Of a DNA stretch of 64,000 nucleotides, positions 42,623-52,372 are shown piece by piece. The DNA comes from an uncultured Hyphomonas sp. GTDB lineage: Bacteria; Pseudomonadota; Alphaproteobacteria; Caulobacterales; Hyphomonadaceae. The position numbers were made by a program, and so were the translations under genes. Numbering within the stretch: the first letter of the stretch is position 1; every line of letters starts with the position of its first letter. Under the pieces are notes generated by a model. It was not told the DNA's origin, did not search any database, and saw nothing but the letters and a program-made list of their open reading frames with translations. The stretch lies in NCBI RefSeq assembly GCF_963678875.1, contig NZ_OY787457.1, positions 806,001-870,000 on the forward strand. The letters are read 5' to 3'.

Positions 42623-43997
42623 TCAGTGCGTCCGGGGCAAGCAATTCCACAAGGTCGATAAGCCGTTTAATCGGCGTCACGGTCAAGCCGTCCACTGCGG
42701 TCGGCGCGCCTTCCGGGACAAAAGCGCGCTCGAAGCCCAATCGTTCCGCTTCCTTGAGGCGTTGTTCCATCCGGCTGACTGGCCGCACGGCGCCAGATAG
42801 CGCCACTTCACCGAAAAACACGCTGCGTTCCGGCGCGGGATTGGCGGAAAGGGAGGTGAGCAGGGCGGCGGCGGCGGAGAGGTCGCCTGCGGGTTCCATG
42901 ATCTTGTAGCCACCGGCCACGGAGAGATAGACGTCCATGCCCGCCAGCGTAATGCCGCAGCGCGCTTCCAGCACAGCCAGCAGCATGGCGAGGCGGCCGG
43001 AGTCCCAGCCGACGACGCTGCGCCGCGGCGTGCCATAGGCGCTCTTGGCGACCAGCGCCTGAACTTCGGCCAGCACGGGGCGTGAGCCTTCCATGGCTGC
43101 GAACACGGCGGCGCCGCCCTCGCTCTCGCCATCTGCACTGAGGAACAGGGCTGAGGGCTCCTTCGCCGGGGCGAGGCCGTACTGGTGCATCTCGAAAATG
43201 CCGATCTCGTCGGTCGGGCCGAAACGGTTCTTCACGGCGCGCAGGATGCGGAACTGGTGGCCGCGCTCGCCTTCGAAATAGAAGACGGCGTCCACCATGT
43301 GCTCCACGACGCGCGGACCGGCGATGGTGCCCTCCTTGGTCACGTGGCCGACCAGCACGAGCGCCGCGCCGGACTTCTTGGCCCAGCGCGTCAGCTCCTG
43401 TGCACAGGCCCGGACCTGGGCGACGGAGCCGGGGGCCGCTTCGAGGCTGTCGGACCACAATGTCTGGATCGAGTCGATCACGACAAAGTCCGGCTCGGCA
43501 GCCTTTAGTGCGCTTATGATCTTGCGTAAGTCCGTTTCCGTTGCGAGCTGGACGGGACTTTCGGCCACTTTGAGCCGCTTTGCGCGTTCCTGGATCTGGG
43601 GCGCCGCTTCCTCGCCGGAAACATAGACGGTCTTCAGTCCGTTGCGGGCAAGGCGCGCCGCAACCTGCAGCAACAGCGTCGATTTACCGATCCCGGGGTC
43701 ACCCCCGATCAGCGTCGCGGAAGATGGCACGATGCCGCCACCGAACACGCGGTCCAGCTCGTTCACGCCCATCACGATCCGCGTCGGCGCCTCGGCCGTG
43801 TCGTTCAGCGCAACGAATTCCGCCTTGCTGGAACGCTTGGAGCCTGTCTTCGGCGCCGCGAGGCCGCCGGGCACGCCGCCGGTGACTTCCTCGACCAGCG
43901 TGTTCCATTCCCCGCAACCATTGCACTTGCCGCTCCATTTGGAGTGCACTTCCCCGCAGGACTGGCAGACAAAGGCGGTGGTTGCGGTTTTGGCCAT
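42615..43997 (-). CDS. radA: DNA repair protein RadA
   Basis: RecA-related ATPase that processes recombination intermediates. The 460-residue protein has an N-terminal zinc finger (CQSCGEVHSKWSGKCNGC), a P-loop GGDPGIGKSTLLLQ, the RadA motif KNRFGPTDEIG and a C-terminal Lon-like domain (MDVYLSVAGGYKI). Its end overlaps the start of cvpA, so co-translation is likely. Confidence 0.95.
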   Translation of the reverse strand: MAKTATTAFVCQSCGEVHSKWSGKCNGCGEWNTLVEEVTGGVPGGLAAPKTGSKRSSKAEFVALNDTAEAPTRIVMGVNELDRVFGGGIVPSSATLIGGDPGIGKSTLLLQVAARLARNGLKTVYVSGEEAAPQIQERAKRLKVAESPVQLATETDLRKIISALKAAEPDFVVIDSIQTLWSDSLEAAPGSVAQVRACAQELTRWAKKSGAALVLVGHVTKEGTIAGPRVVEHMVDAVFYFEGERGHQFRILRAVKNRFGPTDEIGIFEMHQYGLAPAKEPSALFLSADGESEGGAAVFAAMEGSRPVLAEVQALVAKSAYGTPRRSVVGWDSGRLAMLLAVLEARCGITLAGMDVYLSVAGGYKIMEPAGDLSAAAALLTSLSANPAPERSVFFGEVALSGAVRPVSRMEQRLKEAERLGFERAFVPEGAPTAVDGLTVTPIKRLIDLVELLAPDALNA

Positions 43998-44036
43998 GGT
44001 GCCGGAATAGGGGCGTTTGCGGGTTGAAGAAAGACC

Positions 44037-44801
44037 TTAAAGCGCGGGCTGGATGGGGCCCTCTGCGCGTCCGTGTACGAACTGGTCGACATAAGGGTTG
44101 CCGCTATTGTCGACGTCGGACGCCTTGCCGCGCCAGATGATTTCGCCTTCGAACAGCATGGCGACCTCGTCGGCGATCTTGCGGGCCGAGGCCATGTCGT
44201 GAGTGATGGTCACCGTGGCAGCGCCGAGGCCGCGTACCTGTTCGATGATCAGGTCGTTGATGGCATCTGCCGTAATCGGGTCGAGGCCGGTCGTCGGTTC
44301 GTCGAAGAAGATCAGGTCCGGCTTCGAAATGATCGAGCGGGCAAGCGAGACGCGTTTCTGCATGCCGCCGGAAATCTCTGCCGGATAAAGGTCTGCCACG
44401 TCGGGCCCGAGGCGGACCTTGCTGAGCGTCTCGATCGCGCGGTCCTTTGCCTTGGCGCGGTTGACCACGCCAGAATTCACGAGGCGGAACGCGACATTCT
44501 CCCAGACCGTCAGCGAGTCGAACAATGCGCCGGACTGGAACAGCATGCCGACACGCTCGCGCATGCGGGCGCGCGTCTTGCCCTTGGCCTGGGTCACGTC
44601 TTCCCCGTTGAACAGGATCTGGCCGGAATCCGGTGTCATCAGGCCGAGGGCGTTCTTCAGCATGACGGACTTGCCGGAACCTGAGCCGCCGATCACGACA
44701 AGACTTTCACCGGGGGCAACGTCCAGCGTCACGCCGCGCAGGACATGGTTCTTGCCGAAGCGTTTCTCGACGTTCTGGAGGCTGAGAATGGGAGTGGTCA
44801 C
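44037..44801 (-). CDS. ABC transporter ATP-binding protein, MlaF-like
   Basis: A 254-residue ATPase of the Mla/Mce lipid-transport type. P-loop GGSGSGKSVMLK, signature SGGMQKRVSLARS (the Mla-specific form) and Walker B LIFFDEPTTGLD are clear. It starts with a GTG that overlaps the permease stop as GTGA. Together they likely move phospholipids between membranes; no MlaD or MlaC gene is adjacent in the window. Confidence 0.9.
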   Translation of the reverse strand: MTTPILSLQNVEKRFGKNHVLRGVTLDVAPGESLVVIGGSGSGKSVMLKNALGLMTPDSGQILFNGEDVTQAKGKTRARMRERVGMLFQSGALFDSLTVWENVAFRLVNSGVVNRAKAKDRAIETLSKVRLGPDVADLYPAEISGGMQKRVSLARSIISKPDLIFFDEPTTGLDPITADAINDLIIEQVRGLGAATVTITHDMASARKIADEVAMLFEGEIIWRGKASDVDNSGNPYVDQFVHGRAEGPIQPAL

Positions 44802-45610
44802 AGGCCGATCTCCACGAAGATGGTCGACATGATATAGTTGGTGGCGAGCACAAGGACAGCGGCCCCGACCATGGAGAGGGTCGCCGCGCGTCCAACGCCG
44901 GTTGCGCCGGCCTTGGACTTGTCCCCCTGGTAACAGCCCATCAGCGCGATCACGGCGCCGAAGACCACGGCCTTGATCAGGCCGGTCAGGATGTCGTTCC
45001 GGGTCACGAAGTCGAGCGTGTTGCGAAGGTAGACGGTGGAGTCGAAGCCGAGACCGAAGACGGACACGGCCCAACCGCCCATGACGCCGATAATGTCGGC
45101 CACCAGTACCAGCAACGGCAGGGCGACTAGCGCGGCGAGGAAGCGCGGCGCATAAAGATAGCGGTAGGGCGAGGCGGAGAGAGATTCCAGCGCGTCGATC
45201 TGCTCGGTCACGCGCATGGCGCCGATCTCTGCGGAAATGCCGGCAGAGACCCGTCCCGCCAGCATCAGCGCCGTGATCGTGGCGCCAAGTTCGCGGGTGA
45301 TGCCGAGCACCACGATGTTCGGAACGAATTGTTCCGCGCCAAAGCGACCGCTGCCCTGATAGATGTTCAGGGCCAGCGCGGCGCCGATAAAGATGGCAGA
45401 CATGCCCACGACCGGCAGGGAGAAAAAGCCGATCTGGATCATCTGCTTCCAGATCTGGCCGAAATACCAGCGCGGTGAAAACGCCGCAGCCTTCACCCGG
45501 GCCGAGAACACGGCCAGACGGCCGATCTCCCCAAAGAGACCGAGGGTCGCTGCGCCGATCCAGGCCAGCGGATTGGGTATCCCGCGTTTACGGGTAGAGG
45601 CGTTCGACAC
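44798..45610 (-). CDS. ABC transporter permease, MlaE-like
   Basis: A roughly 270-residue inner-membrane permease with the MlaE features: FSLPVVGMSAIFIGAALAL in the first helices, and the EIGAMRVTEQIDALESLSASPYRYL region (written here as its parts EIGAMRVTEQ and ALESLSASPYRY). The start is uncertain: a GTG at 45610 gives the expected length but overlaps the end of alr by 23 nt; an ATG at 45637 is also possible. Confidence 0.85.
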   Translation of the reverse strand: MSNASTRKRGIPNPLAWIGAATLGLFGEIGRLAVFSARVKAAAFSPRWYFGQIWKQMIQIGFFSLPVVGMSAIFIGAALALNIYQGSGRFGAEQFVPNIVVLGITRELGATITALMLAGRVSAGISAEIGAMRVTEQIDALESLSASPYRYLYAPRFLAALVALPLLVLVADIIGVMGGWAVSVFGLGFDSTVYLRNTLDFVTRNDILTGLIKAVVFGAVIALMGCYQGDKSKAGATGVGRAATLSMVGAAVLVLATNYIMSTIFVEIGL

Positions 45611-46643
45611 GAGTCCCAAGTCCTGTGAGTAGTTCATAGCCAAGCGTGTTGGCCCGCGCGGCCTGATCTTCGAGTTTGGCATGCTCGCCGAGGAATTCAA
45701 CGCGGCGGCCTGCTTTTGCTGCCTGCTGTGCCTTAGAAACATCAACCGTGATGAGGTCCATGGTCACCCGTCCGGTCACCGGGCAGGGCGTGCCATCCAG
45801 CCAGCCGATGAAGCAGTTCGACGCGGATCTGAGCACGCCGTCCGCATATCCAAGACCGACCGTGGCCAGCAGGGCATCCTGCGGCGCTGTGTATGTGGCG
45901 CCATAGCCGACCGTTTCGCCGGCCGTCACAGGAAACACGCTGAGGATCTCCGCTTCCAGCGTGACGGCGTGCCGGATGGTGATACGTGCGGGCGGCCTGG
46001 AACCGCCATAAAGGGCGAGGCCGGGGCGGGTGAGCTGGAAACCGTAGTCGCGGCCAAGATAGCAGCCGGCGGAATTGGCAAGGCTGGCCGGCACGCCGGG
46101 AAAGGCGGCGGCGATCTCGCTGAAGGCGGCCAGCTGGGCGGCGTTCATCGCGTGGTCCGGCTCGTCGGCGCAGGCCAGATGGCTCATCACCAGGACGGGC
46201 GTCAGGGCACGGAGCGCATCGCCATCCGTCTGCAGCATGCTGGCAGGCAGGCCGAGCCGGTTCATGCCGGTGTCGAAGTGCAGCGCGCAGGGCAGGCCCG
46301 GCGCTTCGGCCCAGAGGTCAATCTGGGCCTTGCTGTTCAGGACAGCGGTCAGGGCGCTGGCATGGAACAAGTGCAGAGTCGAAGCGGAAGGCCCGTTGAG
46401 CACGAAAATGGCCGGCCCCGGCCCCACGGCCTTGCGCACTGCGGCGCCTTCTTCGGGATAGGCGACAAAGAAGGTGTCACATCCGGCAGCTGCGAGCGCG
46501 GCAGAGACGCGTTCCGCACCGAGGCCGTAGGCGTTCGCCTTTACGACGGCCGCTGTGTTCGCTTTGGGATTCAGCCCCGCCAGCGTGCGCCAGTTGGCGA
46601 CGATATTGTTCAGATGAACGGTGGCGCGAGGCTGGGACGACAT
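45588..46643 (-). CDS. alr: Alanine racemase
   Basis: PLP enzyme making D-alanine for peptidoglycan. In this 351-residue protein the PLP lysine is Lys35 in AVVKANAYGLG, and the second catalytic Tyr is probably in VGYGATYTAP. ATG 46643 gives MSSQPRATVHL, matching the family start; an upstream TTG at 46673 has no better ribosome binding site. It is first in the alr-mlaE-mlaF run. Confidence 0.93.
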   Translation of the reverse strand: MSSQPRATVHLNNIVANWRTLAGLNPKANTAAVVKANAYGLGAERVSAALAAAGCDTFFVAYPEEGAAVRKAVGPGPAIFVLNGPSASTLHLFHASALTAVLNSKAQIDLWAEAPGLPCALHFDTGMNRLGLPASMLQTDGDALRALTPVLVMSHLACADEPDHAMNAAQLAAFSEIAAAFPGVPASLANSAGCYLGRDYGFQLTRPGLALYGGSRPPARITIRHAVTLEAEILSVFPVTAGETVGYGATYTAPQDALLATVGLGYADGVLRSASNCFIGWLDGTPCPVTGRVTMDLITVDVSKAQQAAKAGRRVEFLGEHAKLEDQAARANTLGYELLTGLGTRVERLYP

Positions 46644-46700
46644 GACTGCACGGGTTAATTGGCTTCTGGCCAATTGTCAGCCCGGCAATGGCGGCGCTTT

Positions 46701-48152
46701 TCAGGCATTGTCGCGATGGGCGAGCCAGGCCGAGCCTTTCATGTTCCAGACCGGCGTGAAGAAGACCATCCAGAGGATCAGGATGATCATGCCGCCTGCC
46801 GGCACGATGGCGATCTTTGCCGGGCCGAACAGGTCGACCAGGGCCCCCATGATAAAGGCGCCGAACGGCGCCCCCGCCATGAAACCGAGCTGGTAGATCG
46901 ACAGCACGCGGGCAAGCTTTTCCTTCGGCGCCGCGTCCTGAACGATGGAGCGGCTCATGGCGATCGAAATGCCCGCAGCCAGCCCCCAGACGAACACGAT
47001 GGTGAGGAAGCCCCAGTGCGGGATCGGCCACATCATCAAGAGAATGCTCAGCGAGGCCAGGAACTGGGCGATCAGCAACAGCCGCCCCTGCCGCTTGATG
47101 CGTTTGAAGATCGACAGGACGACGGACGAGACGAACGCGCCCATCCAGAACGTCACGAACATGTCCCGGATGCCGTCCGGGCCGAAGCCGTAAATATCTC
47201 GGTTGACGATGGGCAGCACCACGAGGAACGCGCCGATCACGAAGATGCCGACGCCGAACATCAGGGCCGTCATCGCCCAGAGCTTCCCGTCGGAGCGCAC
47301 GGCGTGGAAACCGTCGGCGATGTCGGCAAGGGCGCTTTTCATGCCGCGGCCGCTGCTGAGCAACTGGCGGCCCTTGCCCAGCCAAAGCGCAAAGATGGCG
47401 CCGCAGGCCAGGACGCTGCCCTGAATGAAGAGGAGTTGCTCCGCAGGGATCGGGCCAACGCCGAAACCACCCAGCAGGTCAGGCATTTTCGTCAGCTTGT
47501 CAGCATAGCCGCCGATGATCAGGCCGCCGATCTGGGCGACAAACTGCGCCATGGTGGCCAGGGTCACGCCGAGTTGCAGCGTGACGCCGGACCCGACCCG
47601 GGCGCGGCGTTCCACGACTTCATTCACGATCGAGTCCCGGGCGGGCATCATGAAGGCGCCAACCGTGCCGATGGTGAGGCCATAGGCAATCATGGCCGGG
47701 TAGGTCAGCGTACCTTTCCAGACAAAGGCGGCCAGCGCCAGGGCAGGGGCCGCAGCCAGAAGGTGCAGCAGGATCAGCAGGCGCTTGCCGTCCGCACGCT
47801 CGGCGACCACGCCTCCGAGCAGAAGGAAAATCACCGAGGGGCCGGACAAAGCCATGTTGGCGAGCCCGAGTGCGAGGCCATCCCGGTGCAGGTGGTTGGG
47901 GTCTGTAATCAGATAGGGGAACAGCACCATCTGGAGGCCGAACGCCATGAACCAGCTGCACTGGACCAGAAGGTAGGCCGGCAGCTCGATCTTCACGACC
48001 CGGCGGATGCGCCGGGCGCGCCAGTGGCTGGCCGTCGACAGGAGCGAAGCGCCTGCCGTCAGTGCTTCACTGATACCGCTGACCGGGGACGTGACGTCGC
48101 CCGCCGCGTCCTCGGTTATTTCATCGGCAATGGATTCGACCGGTTCTTCCAT
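46701..48152 (-). CDS. MFS transporter
   Basis: A 483-residue major facilitator transporter with about twelve helices after a charged, roughly 60-residue cytoplasmic N-terminal extension. The A-motif-like loop is GGVVAERADGKR in the first half. It resembles the DHA3/EntS-type exporters that have a DUF894-like domain. GGGAGGTTGA precedes the ATG. The substrate is unknown. Confidence 0.88.
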   Translation of the reverse strand: MEEPVESIADEITEDAAGDVTSPVSGISEALTAGASLLSTASHWRARRIRRVVKIELPAYLLVQCSWFMAFGLQMVLFPYLITDPNHLHRDGLALGLANMALSGPSVIFLLLGGVVAERADGKRLLILLHLLAAAPALALAAFVWKGTLTYPAMIAYGLTIGTVGAFMMPARDSIVNEVVERRARVGSGVTLQLGVTLATMAQFVAQIGGLIIGGYADKLTKMPDLLGGFGVGPIPAEQLLFIQGSVLACGAIFALWLGKGRQLLSSGRGMKSALADIADGFHAVRSDGKLWAMTALMFGVGIFVIGAFLVVLPIVNRDIYGFGPDGIRDMFVTFWMGAFVSSVVLSIFKRIKRQGRLLLIAQFLASLSILLMMWPIPHWGFLTIVFVWGLAAGISIAMSRSIVQDAAPKEKLARVLSIYQLGFMAGAPFGAFIMGALVDLFGPAKIAIVPAGGMIILILWMVFFTPVWNMKGSAWLAHRDNA

Positions 48153-48298
48153 TCAACCTCCCGCTTGAGGCGGGACATTATGTAGGCCGGGCAGCGATGG
48201 AAAGCCCGCTTCGCCACAGAAACGCCGGGTTTCAACCAGTTGCGCTGCCGCGCTGCGCCCGGTAGCCTTGGTTCACCTGCCGGTATTCAGGGTGGACC

Positions 48299-48757
48299 AT
48301 GCGTATATTCAGACATCTTATCAGCTGGGCGCTCGCGCTGTTCCTGATCGCCATGTTCATCCAGTCGACGATTGCGCCGCTGCCCGGTCCGCCGGAAGGC
48401 TCCGTAAAGCTGTTTGATGCGCCGGGTCAGAATATCGTCTTTCAGACCATCGCCGAACGTTCAGGCGTGTCCCTGTTCGAGCCGGCCGGACGGTTCGTGA
48501 TCGCGATCATCGAGATATTCGCCGCATTCTTCCTGCTTTTGCCTTTCTCCCGGCGGTTCGGGGCGATCATTGCTGCGCTGGTTTGCGGCGCTGCGATCGC
48601 GTTTCACCTGTCGCCCTGGCTCGGCCGCGAGACCCCGCTTTCTCTTGATCCTGCAAGCACCGCGACAGATGGGGGCCAGCTGTTCATGCTGTCGATCCTG
48701 ATGCTGGTGGCCAGCCTGCTGGTCATGGTAGTGCATCCGGGCCGCATCAGAGGTTAG
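48299..48757 (+). CDS. Four-helix membrane protein, DoxX-like
   Basis: A 152-residue protein with four membrane helices (about 8-24, 60-82, 87-105, 128-148). The layout is like small DoxX/DoxD-type proteins, but no diagnostic motif is certain. It stands alone with a divergent MFS gene upstream. Confidence 0.6.
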   Translation: MRIFRHLISWALALFLIAMFIQSTIAPLPGPPEGSVKLFDAPGQNIVFQTIAERSGVSLFEPAGRFVIAIIEIFAAFFLLLPFSRRFGAIIAALVCGAAIAFHLSPWLGRETPLSLDPASTATDGGQLFMLSILMLVASLLVMVVHPGRIRG

Positions 48758-48832
48758 CGGACCGGCGCACATTCCACCCCTCGTTAACTGTTTCCTGCGA
48801 CCCTTTCCCGGTTCAATGGATATGAAGTCGAC

Positions 48833-50035
48833 ATGGAATCGATCGAACAGGCCGAAAAGCCACGCATCGGGCGCGCGCGTAACACGCTGTTTCGCCGGCT
48901 GGTGGATATCGTTTCGATGCCCTCCAGTGGCCGGCTGACCCAGCAGGATCGCCATATGGCGGCGGACATCCTGCTCGACATGCTGTTCCACGCCGACAAT
49001 GAAGACCGTGCCATGTGCGCCCGGCGCCTCGGCCAGAGCAAGGAAGCCCCGCGGCGCCTGCTGCGCTATCTCGCGCAATGCCCCTACAAGATTGCGGCAC
49101 CTCTTCTCGAAGAGAATGAAGCGTTCGACGCCTGCGACCTTCGCGATATCGCGATGACGGGTACGCCCGATCACCGCCTTGCCATTGCCAAGCGAAAAAT
49201 CGTTCCGGGGATGGTCAGCGATTATCTCGCCGACACCGGAGAGGATCACGTCCTGAAGGAACTGGTCATCAATCGGGGCGCCGAATTGCCGGAGCAGGCG
49301 ATCGACAAGCTGGTCCGCCGCTCGCGCGACGTGCCGGAACTGTGCCCTCTGATTGCAGACCGGCTGGAGACCATTCCGTCACACGCGCTGACATTGTTCT
49401 GGTGGGCCGACGGCGCCACCCGGAAGCGCATCCTGCAACGCTATGCTTCCGACCGGCTGGAAATCATCGACTCCTGCAAGGACGTCTTCGAGATGATGGC
49501 TGAAGAGCAGTGGGCCGATCCGGTGGCACGCAAGGCCATTCAGTTGATCGAACGCCGCCAGCGCAATCGCGCGGCTCTGGAACGCAGCCCGTTCGACAGC
49601 CTGGAAAGTGCAATCAATGCAGCCGCCCTTAACGGCATGGATGCGCAGACTTCACAGGAGATCGGTTACCTTTCGGGGGTCAAACCTGTCACCGCTGCCA
49701 AGATTTTGGGCGATGAAGGCGGCGAAGCCCTTGCCGTGCTGTGCAAGGCTACCGGCGTGAAGCGCGATTTCCTGCCAGTCCTGTGGGTGGCATTGCAGAA
49801 ACCGCTCGAGAGCGAGGAGGGCGTGACGCATCCTCAGTTCAAGCATGTCTCTGAAGTTTATGAGCTTTTGAGCGTGGCCAAGGCGCAGACGATCCTGCGT
49901 TACTGGAACTGGGCACTGTCGTCAGCCTATTCGCCCGGCGCCATGCAGAACGGGACGGGGATGCCGGAAGCCGCGAACGAGGAAGCGGAGTTCTCCGCGG
50001 CACAGCGGACTGCACGTCTGGTTTTTGGCAGATAA
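48833..50035 (+). CDS. DUF2336 domain-containing protein
   Basis: A 400-residue soluble, helical protein of the DUF2336 family, restricted mainly to alphaproteobacteria and of unknown function. HEAT-like helical pairs run through it, with several short Asp/Glu/Arg-rich helices. ATG 48833 starts MESIEQAEK. It precedes the Mrp operon by about 100 nt, but a shared transcript is not evident. Confidence 0.8.
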   Translation: MESIEQAEKPRIGRARNTLFRRLVDIVSMPSSGRLTQQDRHMAADILLDMLFHADNEDRAMCARRLGQSKEAPRRLLRYLAQCPYKIAAPLLEENEAFDACDLRDIAMTGTPDHRLAIAKRKIVPGMVSDYLADTGEDHVLKELVINRGAELPEQAIDKLVRRSRDVPELCPLIADRLETIPSHALTLFWWADGATRKRILQRYASDRLEIIDSCKDVFEMMAEEQWADPVARKAIQLIERRQRNRAALERSPFDSLESAINAAALNGMDAQTSQEIGYLSGVKPVTAAKILGDEGGEALAVLCKATGVKRDFLPVLWVALQKPLESEEGVTHPQFKHVSEVYELLSVAKAQTILRYWNWALSSAYSPGAMQNGTGMPEAANEEAEFSAAQRTARLVFGR

Positions 50036-50133
50036 CCGTCCAAAACTGCAAAACAGTCTTCAACGGGCTTTTCAAAACCTGTTTCCCCCTTTAGTCCCAT
50101 GCCTGGTTAAGGGCGATCGGAAGAGGGCTGCGC

Positions 50134-50622
50134 GTGGCGTATTTTCTGGGGCTGGTACTGGCATTGGCGGCATTCTGGCTTGGAATGTCCGGCCACAACA
50201 CCCCGTTGATTCTTTCTCTGGGCAGCGTCTCGCTCGTTGTGACGTGTATTCTGGCCTACAGGTTGGACATCATCGACCGGGAGGGCTCGCCCTATGTGCG
50301 CCTGGTCGGTTTCGGTCTGTACTTCCCCTGGCTGGCCAAGGAGATCGTCAAGGCGAATATCAGCGTCATCCGCGCTTGTGTGAAAGCTGATCTCGATATC
50401 GCCCCGGCGCTCGTGAAGGTGAAGACGATCTGCAAATCGGACCTCGCCAAGGTGACGTTCGCCAATTCCATTACCCTGACGCCCGGTACGGTGACGGTGG
50501 AGGTCGAAGGCGACAAGCTGCTGGTGCATGGGCTGTACGAACAGGACTCCCAGCCGGAAGCCTTTGTCGAGATGGACCGGCGCTCCGCCCGCGCAATTGA
50601 CGGAAAAGGAACCGCCGCATGA
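50134..50622 (+). CDS. Cation/proton antiporter subunit E (MnhE/MrpE)
   Basis: A 162-residue membrane protein starting the Mrp operon. Hydrophobic segments at the N terminus are followed by the soluble part with TPGTVTVEVEGDKLLVHGL, the typical MnhE block. The start is GTG. A 4-nt ATGA overlap links it to the next gene. Confidence 0.92.
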   Translation: MAYFLGLVLALAAFWLGMSGHNTPLILSLGSVSLVVTCILAYRLDIIDREGSPYVRLVGFGLYFPWLAKEIVKANISVIRACVKADLDIAPALVKVKTICKSDLAKVTFANSITLTPGTVTVEVEGDKLLVHGLYEQDSQPEAFVEMDRRSARAIDGKGTAA

Positions 50623-50915
50623 TTGCCGCCGCGCTGATTGCGATCCTGTTCGGTATGGCGCTGCTCCTGCTGCGCGCCTTTATCGGGCCGACGCTTTATG
50701 ACCGCATCCTTGCCGTAAACTCGTTCGGTACAAAAACTGTTCTGGCGCTCGGCCTGCTGGGGTTCGTGATGGAGCGTCCCGAATTCCTGGACATCGCCAT
50801 TACCTACGCGCTGATCAACTTCGTTTCGACGATCGCGATCCTGAAATTCTTCCGCTACCGGTCCTTCCAGGTGCCGCTGGTGCGCCGCGGGCAGGGAGGC
50901 AACGCCGATGGCTGA
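50619..50915 (+). CDS. Cation/proton antiporter subunit F (MnhF/MrpF)
   Basis: A 98-residue protein with three helices; RAFIGPTLYDRILAVNSFGTK is the MnhF signature. It overlaps subunit G by 8 nt. Confidence 0.92.
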   Translation: MIAAALIAILFGMALLLLRAFIGPTLYDRILAVNSFGTKTVLALGLLGFVMERPEFLDIAITYALINFVSTIAILKFFRYRSFQVPLVRRGQGGNADG

Positions 50916-51279
50916 GTTCTTCACGAACCTGATCGGGTACTGGGATATTATCCGTTTCCCGCTGGGGGCGCTTCTGTGTCTCGGCGGGGGTGTCCTCTGC
51001 CTGATCGGCACGGTGGGCGTTCTGCGGTTCCCGGATATCTATACACGCCTCCACGCGGCTTCGATCACAGATACATCCGGCGCAGCGCTGGTGCTGATCG
51101 GCATGATGCTTGTGTCGCCGGGCTGGCTGGTGATCTCCAAACTGTTCGCGATCTGCGTCTTCATCTTCCTGACCAGCCCGACTGCGTCACACGCGCTGGC
51201 AAACGCCGCCCACACGGCCGGCGTCCAGCCGATCATCGGCCGGGTTGGTGCGTCGGACGGAGAAGGGGAGGACGCCTGA
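50908..51279 (+). CDS. Cation/proton antiporter subunit G (MnhG/MrpG)
   Basis: A 123-residue protein with three helices and the MnhG blocks GTVGVLRFPDIYTRLHAAS and LTSPTASHALANAA. Its stop overlaps the next start as TGATG. Confidence 0.92.
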   Translation: MAEFFTNLIGYWDIIRFPLGALLCLGGGVLCLIGTVGVLRFPDIYTRLHAASITDTSGAALVLIGMMLVSPGWLVISKLFAICVFIFLTSPTASHALANAAHTAGVQPIIGRVGASDGEGEDA

Positions 51280-51920
51280 TGCACAGCATGTTCAACGGCG
51301 ATTTCGGCATCGTCCTCGTCAATATTTTCCTGCTTGCCATGCTGTTCGCCACCGCCGTGGCGATTGCCCGGATGCGCAGCCTGTTCGCCATCGTGATGCT
51401 GTCAGGCATCTATTCGCTCGTGTCTGCAGCCTGGTATGTCGCCGTCGATGCGGTGGACGTTGCCTTTACCGAAGCAGCCGTGGGCGCCGGCATGTCGACC
51501 GTCGTGCTGCTTGGCGCCATGCTGCTCACCTCGCGCACGGCGAAGCCTGAGAAACTCGCTTTCCGCCTTGGACCGCTGCTTGTCTGCCTCGCGACAGGCG
51601 CCGCCCTGATCTACGCAACGGTGGACCTTCCGGCACTCGGCGACGGGGCTTCTCCTGCCAATGCCGGTGTTGGGCTCACCTATCTTCAGGTCGCCTGGTT
51701 CGAAACGGGCATTCCAAACGTCGTGACCCCCGTTCTCGGCAGTTACCGTGGCTTCGATACGCTGGGCGAAACCTGTGTTGTGTTTGCCGCCGGGCTCGCT
51801 GTCGCATTGCTGCTCGGCTTCGGTGAACGCTCGCTGGCCGAACGTATCCGCAACGAAGGACGTTCGGGCGATCGCGGCGCGCGCAAGGCTTCAGCCGCCA
51901 GTGACGAGGATCCCTCATGA
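51279..51920 (+). CDS. DUF4040 (MbhD/MrpA C-terminal-like) antiporter subunit
   Basis: A 213-residue membrane protein. The N-terminal part carries DVAFTEAAVGAGMSTVVLLG, the DUF4040 motif found in the C-terminal domain of MrpA and in MbhD. The C-terminal part resembles MbhE (PVLGSYRGFDTLGETCVVFA). It therefore replaces the C-terminal part of a full-length MrpA. It overlaps both neighbours by 1 and 4 nt. The start is the ATG at 51279. Confidence 0.85.
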   Translation: MHSMFNGDFGIVLVNIFLLAMLFATAVAIARMRSLFAIVMLSGIYSLVSAAWYVAVDAVDVAFTEAAVGAGMSTVVLLGAMLLTSRTAKPEKLAFRLGPLLVCLATGAALIYATVDLPALGDGASPANAGVGLTYLQVAWFETGIPNVVTPVLGSYRGFDTLGETCVVFAAGLAVALLLGFGERSLAERIRNEGRSGDRGARKASAASDEDPS

Positions 51921-52369
51921 ACACCGATCATCACGTCATCCTGCGCGTCATCGCGAAGATGCTGATCCCCGTGATCACCATGTTTGCCTTCTATGTTCAG
52001 TTCCACGGTGACTTCGGTCCCGGCGGCGGCTTCCAGGCCGGTGTCATCATTGCCGTTGCCGTAATCCTTTACGCCCTCGTCTTCGGTGTGCCTGCTGCGA
52101 TGCGTGCGGTGCCGCCGGTCTTCACCCGGTCGCTCGCCGCGGTCGGCGTGATGATCTATGCCGGCGTCGGCTTCTGGGCGCTGATACAGGGCGGGCATTA
52201 CCTTGAGTATCAGGCCCTGTTCCATGAGCCGCCCGGCGAACACCATGGCCAGCATGTCGGCATTCTCATGATCGAGCTTGGCGTGTTGTGCGGGGTGTCG
52301 GGCGCGATGCTGACGATCTTCTACGCCTTTGCCGGCCGCGTGGCCGAAATCCGCGACGAGGACTGGTAG
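51917..52369 (+). CDS. Cation/proton antiporter subunit B (MnhB)
   Basis: A 150-residue protein with four helices and the MnhB motif FHGDFGPGGGFQAGVI. Between helices three and four there is a His-rich loop with five His residues (positions 94, 103, 109, 110 and 113). It is linked to the DUF4040 gene by an ATGA overlap. Confidence 0.92.
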   Translation: MNTDHHVILRVIAKMLIPVITMFAFYVQFHGDFGPGGGFQAGVIIAVAVILYALVFGVPAAMRAVPPVFTRSLAAVGVMIYAGVGFWALIQGGHYLEYQALFHEPPGEHHGQHVGILMIELGVLCGVSGAMLTIFYAFAGRVAEIRDEDW

Positions 52370-52372
52370 ATC

